Positions 53,301-64,000 of a stretch of 64,000 bases of DNA are shown in pieces. The DNA comes from Archivesica marissinica. Its lineage: Eukaryota > Mollusca > Bivalvia > Venerida > Vesicomyidae. Each line of letters begins with the position of its first letter. Positions within the stretch are counted from its first letter, which is position 1. Made by a program: the position numbers and the translations under genes. The stretch is taken from assembly GCA_014843695.1 (NCBI GenBank), contig CM026386.1, positions 16,331,489 through 16,395,488 of the forward strand. The letters run 5' to 3'. Under the pieces are notes generated by a model that did no database searches, had not been told where the DNA came from, and saw only the letters and a list, made by a program, of their open reading frames with translations.

Positions 53301-56300
53301 ATCAACTCAACACTTCATGGGGGCGTTCACGAGGCCACCATACATTACACTCAACCAAACACTTCATGGGGGCGTTCAGGAGGCCACCATACATTGCACT
53401 CAACCAAACACTTCATGGGGCGCTGACGAGGCCACCATATATTGCAATCAACCAAGCACGTCATGGGGGCGTTGACGAGGCCACCATACATTACAATCAA
53501 CCAAATACTTCATGGGGCTCTGACGAGGCCACCATATATTGCAATCAACCAAGCACGTCATGGGGGCGTTGACGAGGCCACCATACATTGTAATCAACCA
53601 AATACATCATGGGGGCGTTGACGTGGCCACCATACATTACAATCAACCAAACACTTCATGGGGGTGGTGACGATGCCACAGTGCATTGCAATCAACCAAA
53701 TACTTCATGGGGGCGTTGACGATGCCACCATACATTGCAATCAACCAAACACTTCATGGGACGTTGACGAGGCTATCATGCATTGCAATCAACCGCATAC
53801 TTCATGAGGGCGTTGACGAGGCCACCATACATTGCAATCAACCAAACACTTCATGGGAGCGCTGACGAGGCCACCATACATTACAATCAACCAAACACTT
53901 CATGGTGGCGCTGACGAGCCCACCATACATTACAATCAACCAAACACTTTACGTGGGCGTTGACGAGGCCACCATACATTACAATCAACAAAACACTTCA
54001 TGGGGGCGTTGACGAGGCCACCATACATTACAATCAACCAAACACTTCATGGGGGCGCTGACGAGGCTACCATACATTACAATCAACCAAACACTTCATG
54101 GGGGCGTTAACGAGGCCACCATACAGTGCAATCAACCAAACATTCATGGGGGCGTGACGAGGCCACCATACATTACAATCAACCAAACACTTCATGGGGG
54201 CGTTGACGAGGCCACCATACATTACAATCAACCAAACACTTCATGGGGCGTTGACGAGGCCACCATACATTACAATCAACCACACTTCATGGGGGCGTTG
54301 ACGAGGCCACCATACATTGCAATCAACCAAACACTTCATGGGGGCGTTGACGAGGCCACCATACAGTGCAATCAACCAAACACTTCATGGGGGCGTTGAC
54401 GAGGCCACCATACATTGCAATCAACCAAACACTTCATGGGGGCGTTGACGAGGCCACCATACATTGCAATCAACCAAACACTTCATGGTGGCGTTGACGA
54501 GGCCACCACACATTACAATCAACCAAACACTTCATGGGGGCGTTGACGAGGCCACCATACATTACAATCAACAAAACACTTCATGGTGGCGCTGACGAGG
54601 CTACCATATATTACAATCACCCAAACACTTCATGGGGGTGTTAATGAGGCCACCATACAGTGCAATCAACCAAACACTACATGGGGGCGTTGACGAGGCC
54701 ACCATACATTACACTCAACCAAACACTTCATGGGGGCGCTGACGAGGCCACCATACATTACAATCAACCACACACTTCATGGGGGCGTTGACGAGGCCAC
54801 CATACATTACAATCAACCAAGCACTTCATGGAGGTGTTGACGAGGCCACCATACATTGCAATCAATCAAACACTTCATGGGGGCGCTGACGAGGCTACCT
54901 TACAGTGCAATCAACCAAACACTTCATGGGGGCACTGACCAGGCTACCATACAGTGCAATCAACCAAACACTTCATTGTGGCGTTGACGAGGCCACCAGA
55001 CAGTGCAATCAACCAAACACTTCATGGGGGCGCTGACGAGGCCACCATACATTACAATCAACCAAGCACTTCATGGGGGCGATGACGAGGCCATCATACA
55101 TTGCAATCAACCAAACACTTCATGGGGGCGTTGACGAGGCCACCATACATTGCAATCAACCAAACACTTCATGGGACGTTGACGAGGCTACCATGCATTG
55201 CAATCAATCACACACCTCACGGGCGTTTACGAGGCCACCAGAGAGTGCAATCAACCAAACACTTCATGGGGGCGCTGACGAGGCCACCATACATTACAAT
55301 CAACCAAACACTTCATGGGGGCGCTGACGAGGCCACCATACATTACAATCAACCAAACACTTCATGGGGGCGCTGACGAGGCCACCATACATTACAATCA
55401 ACCAAACACTTCATGGGGGCGTTGACGAGGCCACCATACATTACAATCAACCAAACACTTCATGGGGCGTTGACGAGCCACCATACATTAACAACCAACA
55501 CTATGGGGCGTTGACGAGGCCACCATACATTGCAATCAACCAAACACTTCATGGGGCGTTGACGAGGCCACCATACATTACAATCAACCAAACACTTCAT
55601 GGGGGCGTTGACGAGGCCACCATACATTACAATCAACCAAACACTTCATGGGGGCGTTGACGAGGCCACCATACATTGCAATCAACCAAACACTTCATGG
55701 GGCGTTGACGAGGCCACCAGACAGTGCAATCAACCAAACACTTCATGGGGGCGTTGACGAGGCCACCATACATTACAATCAACCAACCACTTCATGGTGG
55801 CGTTGACGAGGCCATCATACATTGCAATCAACCAAACACTTCATGGGGGCGTTGACGAGCCCACCATACATTGCAATCAACCAAACACTTCATGGGGGCG
55901 TTGATGAGGCCACCATATATTGCAATTAACCAAGCACTTCATGGGACGTTGACGAGGCTACCATGCATTGCAATCAAGCAAACACTTCACGGGGCGTTGA
56001 CGAGGCCATCATACATTGCAATCAACAAAACACTTCATGGGACGTTGACGAGGCTACCATGCATTGCAATCAAGCAAACACTTCATGGGGCGTTGACGAG
56101 GCCACCAGACAGTGCAATCAACCAAGCACTTCATGGGGGCGCTGTCGAGGCCACCATACATTACAATCAACCAAACACTTCATGGGGGCGCTGACGAGGC
56201 CACCATATATTACAATCAACCAAACACTTCATGGGGGCGCTGACGAGGCCACCATACATTACAATCAACCAAACACTTCATGGTGGCGTTGACGAGCCCA

Positions 56301-59300
56301 CCATACATTACAATCAACCAAACACTTTACGGGGGCGTTGACGAGGCCACCATACATTACAATCAACAAAACACTTCATGGGGGCGTTGATGAGGCCACC
56401 ATACATTACAATCAACCAAACACTTCATGGAGGCGCTGACGAGGCTACCATATATTACAATCACCCAAACACTTCATGGGGGTGTTAACGAGGCCACCAT
56501 ACATTGCAATCAACCAAACACTTTATGGGGGCGCTGAAGAGGCCACCATACATTACAATCAACCAAACATTTCATGGTGGCGTTGTCGAGGCCACCATAC
56601 ATTACAAACAAGCAAACAATTCATGGGGGTGTTGACGAGGCCACCAGACAGTGTAATCAACCAAACACTTCATGGGGGCGTTGACGAGGCCACCATACAT
56701 TACAATCAACCAAACACTTCATGGGGGCATTGACGAGGCCACCATACATTGCAATCAACCAAACACTTCATGGGGGCGTTGACGAGGCCACCATACATTG
56801 CAATCAACCAAACACTTCATGGGGGCGTTGACGAGGCCACCATACATTGCAACAACAAACACTTCATGGGGCGTTGACGAGGCCACCATACATTGCAATC
56901 AACCAAACACTTCATGGGGGCGTTGACGAGGCCACCATACATTGCAATCAACCAAACACTTCATGGGGGCGTTGACGAGGCCACCATACATTACAATCAA
57001 CCACACACTTCATCCACAGGGGCTTGACGGGCCACCATAATGCAATCAACCAAACACTACATGGGGGCGTTGACGAGGCCACCATACATTACAATCAACC
57101 AAACACTTCATGTGGGCGCTGACGAGGCCACCATACATTACAATCAACCAAAGACTTCATGGTGGAGCTGACGAGCCCACCATACATTACAATCAACCAA
57201 ACACTTTACGGGGGCGTTGACGAGGCCACCATACATTACAATCAACAAAACACTTCATGGGGGCGTTGACGAGGCCACCATACATTACAATCAACCAAAC
57301 ACTTCATAGTGTCGCTGACGAGGCTACCATATATTACAATCACCCAAACACTTCATGGGGGTGTTAACGAGGCCACCATACAGTGCAATCAACCAAACAC
57401 TACATGGGGGCATTGACGAGGCCACCATACATTGCAATCAACCAAACACTTCATGGGGGCGCTGACGAGGCCACCATACATTACAATCAACCAAACATTT
57501 CATGGGGCGCTGTCGAGGCCACCATACATTACAATCAAGCAAACACTTCATGGGGGTGTGATGAGGCCACCAGACAGTGCAATCAACCAAACACTTCATG
57601 GGGGCATTGACGAGGCTACCATACAGTGCAATCAACCAACACTTCATGGGGGCGTCGACGAGGCCACCAGACAGTGCAATCAACCAAACACTTCATGGGG
57701 GCGTTGACGAGGCCACCATACATTACAATCAACCAACCACTTCATGGTGGCGTTGACGAGGCCATCATACATTGCAATCAACCAAACACTTCATGGGGGC
57801 GTTGACGAGCCCACCATACATTGCAATCAACCAAACACTTCATGGGGGCGTTGATGAGGCCACCATATATTGCAATTAACCAAGCACTTCATGGGACGTT
57901 GACGAGGCTACCATGCATTGCAATCAAGCAAACACTTCACGGGGCGTTGACGAGGCCATCATACATTGCAATCAACAAAACACTTCATGGGACGTTGACG
58001 AGGCTACCATGCATTGCAATCAAGCAAACACTTCATGGGGCGTTGACGAGGCCACCAGACAGTGCAATCAACCAAGCACTTCATGGGGGCGCTGTCGAGG
58101 CCACCATACATTACAATCAACCAAACACTTCATGGGGGCGCTGACGAGGCCACCATATATTACAATCAACCAAACACTTCATGGGGGCGCTGACGAGGCC
58201 ACCATACATTACAATCAACCAAACACTTCATGGTGGCGTTGACGAGCCCACCATACATTACAATCAACCAAACACTTCATGGGGGCGTTGATGAGGCCAC
58301 CATACATTACAATCAACCAAACACTTCATGGTGGCGCTGACGAGGCTACCATATATTACAATCACCCAAACACTTCATGGGGGTGTTAACGAGGCCACCA
58401 TACATTGCAATCAACCAAACACTTTATGGGGGCGCTGACGAGGCCACCATACATTACAATCAACCAAACATTTCATGGTGGCGCTGTCGAGGCCACCATA
58501 CATTACAAACAAGCAAACACTTCATGGGGGTGTTGACGAGGCCACCATACAGTGCAATCAACCAAACACTTCATGGGGGCGTTGACGAGGCCACCATACA
58601 TTACAATCAACCAACCACTCCATGGGGGCATTGACGAGGCCATCATACATTGAAATCAACCAAACACTTCATGGGGGCGTTGACGAGGCCACCATACATT
58701 GCAATCAACCAAACACTTCATGGGGGCGTTGACGAGGCCACCATACATTGCAACAACTAAACACTTCATGGGGCGTTGACGAGGCCACCATACATTGCAA
58801 TCAACCAAACACTTCATGGGGGCGCTGACGAGGCCACCATACATTACAATCAACCAAACACTTCATGGGGGCGCTGACGAGGCCACCATACATTACAATC
58901 AACCAAACACTTCATGGGGGCGTTGACGAGGCCACCATACATTACAATCAACCAAACACTTCATGGGGGCGTTGACGAGGCCACCATACATTACAATCAA
59001 CCAAACACTTCATGGGGGCGCTGACGAGGCCACCATACATTGCAATCAACCAAACACTTCATGGGGGCGTTGACGAGGCCACCATACATTACAATCAACC
59101 AAACACTTCATGGGGGCGTTGACGAGGCCACCATACAGTGCAATCAACCAAACACTTCATGGGGGCGTTGACGAGGCCACCATACATTACAATCAACCAA
59201 ACACTTCATGGGGGCATTGACGAGGCCACCATACATTGCAATCAACAAAACACTTCATGGGACGTTGACGAGGCTACCATGCATTGCAATCAAGCAAACA

Positions 59301-62300
59301 CTTCACGGGGCGTTGACGAGGCCACCATACAGTGCAATCAACCAAGCACTTCATGGGGGCGCTGTCGAGGCCACCATACATTACAATCAACCAAACACTT
59401 CATGGGGGCGCTGACGAGGCCACCATACATTACAATCAACCAAACACTTCATGGTGGCGCTGACGAGGCCACCATACATTACAATCAACCAAACACTTCA
59501 CGGGGGCGTTGACGAGGCCACCATACATTACAATCAACCAAACACTTCATGGGGGCGTTGACGAGGCCACCATACATTACAATCAACCAAACACTTCATG
59601 GGGGCGCTGACGAGGCCACCATATATTACAATCAACCAAACACTTCATGGGGGTGTTAACGAGGCCACCATACATTGCAATCAACCAAACACTTCATGGG
59701 GGCGCTGACGAGGCCACCATACATTACAATCAACCAAACATTTCATGGTGGCGCTGTCGAGGCCACCATACATTACAATCAACCAAACACTTCATGGGGG
59801 TGTTGACGAGGCCACCATACAGTGCAATCAACCAAACACTTCATGGGGGCGTTGACGAGGCCACCATACATTACAATCAACCAACACACCATGGGGGCGT
59901 TGACGAGGCCACCATACATTGCAATCAACCAAACACTTCATGGGGGCGTTGACGAGGCCACCATACATTGCAATCAACCAAACACTTCATGGGGGCGTTG
60001 ACGAGGCCACCATACATTGCAATCAACCAAACACTTCATGGGGGCGTTGACGAGGCCACCATACATTGCAATCAACCAAACACTTCATGGGGCTGACGAG
60101 GCCACCATACATTACAATCAACCAAACACTTCATGGGGGCGTTGACGAGGCCACCATACATTGCAATCAACCAAACACTTCATGGGGGCGTTGACGAGGC
60201 CACCATACATTGCAATCAACCAAACACTTCATGGTGGCGTTGACGAGGCCACCATACATTGCAATCAACCAAACACTTCATGGGGGCGTTGACGAGGCCA
60301 CCATACATTACAATCAACCAAACACTTCATGGGGGCGTTGACGAGGCCACCATACATTACAATCAACCAAACACTTCATGGGGGCGTTGACGAGGCCACC
60401 ATACATTACAATCAACCAAACACTTCATGGGGGCGTTGACGAGGCCACCATACAGTGCAATCAACCAAACACTTCATGGGGGCGTTGACGAGGCCACCAT
60501 ACATTGCAATCAACCAAACTTCATGGGGGCGTTGACGAGGCCACCATACATTGCAATCACCAACACTTCGGGGGCGTTGACGAGGCCACCATACATTGCA
60601 ATCAACCAAACACTTCATGGGGGCGTTGACGAGGCCACCATACATTGCAATCAACCAAACACTTCATGGGGGCGTTGACGAGGCCACCATACATTGCAAT
60701 CAACCAAACACTTCATGGGGCGCTGACGAGGCCACCATACATTACAATCAACCAAACACTTCATGGGGGCGTTGACGAGGCCACCATACATTACAATCAA
60801 CCAAACACTTCATGGGGGCGTTGACGAGGCCACCATACATTACAATCAACCAAACACTTCATGGGGGCGCTGACGAGGCCACCATACATTACAATCAACC
60901 AAACACTTCATGGGGGCGCTGACGAGGCCACCATACATTACAATCAACCAAACACTTCATGGGGGCGTTGACGAGGCCACCATACATTACAATCAACCAA
61001 ACACTTCATGGGGGCGTTGACGAGGCCACCATACATTACAATCAACCAAACACTTCATGGGGGCGTTGACGAGGCCACCATACATTGCAATCAACCAAAC
61101 ACTTCATGGGGGCGTTGACGAGGCCACCATACATTGCAATCAACAAAACACTTCATGGGCGTTGACGAGGCCACCATACATTGCAATCAACCAAACACTT
61201 AATGGGGGCGTTGACGAGGCCACCAGACATTCAATCAACCAAACACTTCATGGGGGCGTTGACGAGGCCACCATACATTACAATCAACCAAACACTTCAT
61301 GGGGCGTTGACGAGGCCACCATACATTACAATCAACCAAACACTTCATGGGGGCGTTGACGAGGCCACCATACATTGCAATCAACCAAACACTTCATGGG
61401 GGCGTTGACGAGGCCACCATACATTGCAATCAACCAAACACTTCATGGGGCGTTGACGAGGCCACCATACATTGCAATCAACCAAACACTTCATGGGGGC
61501 GTTGACGAGGCCACCATACATTGCAATCAACCAAACACTTCATGGTGGCGTTGACGAGGCCACCATACATTGCAATCAACCAAACACTTCATGGGGGCGT
61601 TGACGAGGCCACCATACATTGCAATCAACCAAACACTTCATGGGGGCTTTGACGAGGCCACCATATATTGCAATCAACCAAGCACTTCATGGGGGCGTTG
61701 ACGAGGCCACCATACATTGCAATCAACAAAACATCATGGGGGCGTTGACGTGGCCACCATACATTACAATCAACCAAACACTTCATGGGGGTGGTGACGA
61801 TGCCACCATGCATTGCAATCAACCAAATACTTCATGGGGGCGTTGACGATGCCACCATACATTGCAATCAACCAAACACTTCATGGGACGTTGACGAGGC
61901 TATCATGCATTGCAATTAACCGCATACTTCATGAGAGCGTTGACGATGCCACCATACATTGCAAACAACCAAACACTTCACGGGGCGTTGAGGAGGCCAC
62001 CAGACAGTGCACTCAACCAAGCACTTCATGGGAGCGCTGTCGAGGCCACCATACATTACAATCAACCAAACACTTCATGGGGGCGCTGAAGAGGCCACCA
62101 TACATTACAATCAACCAAACACTTCATGGTGGCGCTGACGAGCCCACCATACATTACAATCAACCAAAAACTTTACGGGGGCGTTGACGAGGCCACCACA
62201 CATTACAATCAACAAAACACTTCATGGGGGCGTTGACGAGGCCACCATACATTACAATCTACCAAACACTTCATGGAGGCGCTGACGAGGCTACCATATA

Positions 62301-63357
62301 TTACAATCACCCAAACACTTCATGGGTGTGTTAAGGAGGCCACCATACAGTGCAATCAACCAAACACTTCATGGGGGCGTTGACGAGGCCACCATACATT
62401 ACAATCAACCAAACATTCATGGGGGCTACGAGGCCACACATCAATCAAACACTTCATGGGGGCGTTGACGAGGCCACCATACATTACAATCAACCAAACA
62501 CTTCATGGGGGCGTTGACGAGGCCACCATACATTGCAATCAACCACACACTTCATGGGACGTTGACGAGGCCACCATACATTGCAATCAACCAAACACTT
62601 CATGGGGGCGTTGACGAGGCCACCATACATTGCAATCAACCAAACACTTCATGGGGGCGCTGACGAGGCCACCATACATTACAATCAACCAAACACTTCA
62701 TGGGGGCGTTGACGAGGCCACCATACATTACAATCAACCAAACACTTCATGGGGGCGTTGACGAGGCCACCATACATTACAATCAACCAAACACTTCATG
62801 GGGGCGTTGACGAGGCCACCATATTACAATCACCAAACACTTCATGGGGCGGTGTACGAGGCCACCATACATTGCAATCAACCAAACACTTCATGGGCGT
62901 TGACGAGGCCACCATACAGTGCAATCAACCAAACACTTCATGGGGGCGTTGACGAGGCCACCATACATTGCAATCAACCAAACACTTCATGGGGGCGTTG
63001 ACGAGGCCACCATACATTACAATCAACCAAACACTTCATGGGGGCGTTGACGAGGCCACCATACATTGCAATCAACCAAACACTTCATGGGGGCGTTGAC
63101 GAGGCCACCAAACAATGCAATCAACCAAACACTTCATGGGACGATGACGAAGCCACCATACATTACAATCAACCAAACACTTCATGTTGGCGCTGACGAG
63201 CCCACCATACATTACAATCAACCAAACACTTCATGGGGGCGTTGACGAGGCCACCATACATTACAATCAACCAAAAACACTTCATGGGGGCGTTGACGAG
63301 GCCACCATACATTACAATCAACCAAACACTTCATGGTGGCGCTGACGAGGCTACCAT
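50345..63357 (-). repeat. 49-bp minisatellite, family B, array 3 (about 265 copies)
   Basis: + strand units read CAAACACTTCATGGGGGCGT TGACGAGGCCACCATACATT GCAATCAAC. The edges (50345-54000, 61750-62300) are diverse. The interior (about 58650-61620) is nearly uniform. Block duplications are visible: about 51400-51650 repeats at 52130-52380 (offset about 734 bp), and about 55750-56550 repeats at 57700-58500 (offset 1950 bp). 50880-51300 resembles 53690-53850 and 61810-62190. It continues into the terminal gap. Open frames are period artefacts. Confidence 0.95.
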
Positions 63358-64000
63358 NNNNNNNNNNNNNNNNNNNNNNNNNNNNNNNNNNNNNNNNNNN
63401 NNNNNNNNNNNNNNNNNNNNNNNNNNNNNNNNNNNNNNNNNNNNNNNNNNNNNNNNNNNNNNNNNNNNNNNNNNNNNNNNNNNNNNNNNNNNNNNNNNNN
63501 NNNNNNNNNNNNNNNNNNNNNNNNNNNNNNNNNNNNNNNNNNNNNNNNNNNNNNNNNNNNNNNNNNNNNNNNNNNNNNNNNNNNNNNNNNNNNNNNNNNN
63601 NNNNNNNNNNNNNNNNNNNNNNNNNNNNNNNNNNNNNNNNNNNNNNNNNNNNNNNNNNNNNNNNNNNNNNNNNNNNNNNNNNNNNNNNNNNNNNNNNNNN
63701 NNNNNNNNNNNNNNNNNNNNNNNNNNNNNNNNNNNNNNNNNNNNNNNNNNNNNNNNNNNNNNNNNNNNNNNNNNNNNNNNNNNNNNNNNNNNNNNNNNNN
63801 NNNNNNNNNNNNNNNNNNNNNNNNNNNNNNNNNNNNNNNNNNNNNNNNNNNNNNNNNNNNNNNNNNNNNNNNNNNNNNNNNNNNNNNNNNNNNNNNNNNN
63901 NNNNNNNNNNNNNNNNNNNNNNNNNNNNNNNNNNNNNNNNNNNNNNNNNNNNNNNNNNNNNNNNNNNNNNNNNNNNNNNNNNNNNNNNNNNNNNNNNNNN
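63358..64000. other. assembly gap (N) to window end
   Basis: 643 N inside the window, beginning within a family B unit. The array's outer end is unknown. Confidence 1.

Larger units (their letters stand above)
41958..63357 (-). repeat. right arm of large inverted duplication
   Basis: Reverse complement and reverse order of 19871-29015. Arm-specific changes: a 2.07-kb block at about 45170-47240 (22-bp array, LINE tail, SINE), an expanded 32-bp array, a SINE-B inside that array, a SINE-A at 43579-43841, and a much longer family B array. The arm is open-ended because it runs into the terminal gap. Confidence 0.9.

Noticed and set aside
50579..63001. Plus-strand open frames throughout the right family B array
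   Set aside because: The same periodic effect in the inverted array; they break wherever a unit gains or loses a base.
19871..63357. Palindrome as a pure foldback or chimeric-read artefact
   Set aside because: Arms differ by substitutions, array lengths and arm-specific SINE insertions, which a read artefact would not produce. A misjoin cannot be fully excluded because arrays and a gap lie between and beyond.

Overview
This is a eukaryotic, repeat-dominated window, and I see no bacterial-type gene organisation. AATAAA-bearing LINE tails, tRNA-derived SINEs, a MITE family, spliced exons of a secreted CCP (sushi) protein and three assembly gaps all point to an animal nuclear genome. The SINE with a GGGACGTTAAACC core and the dispersed CATAACTCTAAG-type motif suggest a lophotrochozoan, probably a mollusc. 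That taxon call rests on recalled motifs, not on a search.

Layout. 1-6.1 kb: unique DNA, a truncated MITE, a 49-bp minisatellite (family A), a pyrimidine tract, a SINE-D with a 130-bp tandem, and a 48-bp array. 6.2-16.0 kb: short tandem arrays, MITE, SINE-D, family A, then a long 49-bp array of an unrelated unit (family B), ending in a 1000-N gap. 17.0-23.5 kb: a nearly identical second copy of about 6.4-14.7 kb, offset mostly 10,695 bp, so either a very recent tandem duplication or a retained second haplotype. 23.5-29.0 kb: a 31-bp array, unique DNA, SINE-A, SINE-B, MITE and a short 32-bp array. 29.0-35.5 kb: two coding exons of one probable gene (signal peptide; CCP domain), separated by a 59-bp array with a LINE fragment in it. 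36.5-41.1 kb: arrays with units of 55, 29 and 38 bp. 42.0-63.4 kb: the blocks of 19.9-29.0 kb return in inverted orientation and reversed order, so the window is a large imperfect palindrome with a roughly 13-kb spacer holding the exons. The window ends in a third N gap.

The main observation is how the minisatellites arose. For at least five families the ancestral single-copy sequence can be read here. Family A matches the SINE-A core, and flanking SINE pieces persist at two arrays. The 31-bp unit matches the 3' tail shared by SINE-C and SINE-D. The 59-bp unit is the end of the signal-peptide exon plus its splice donor. The 25-bp unit is the end of the CCP exon plus its donor. The 48-bp unit exists once in two paralogous segments and about nine times in a third. 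The intron of the putative gene therefore contains dozens of copies of its own 5' splice site.

Only two coding exons are supported with any strength. Nearly all other long open frames lie in tandem repeats and are not genes. Array boundaries and copy numbers are by-eye estimates; element ends are good to about 5-20 bp.
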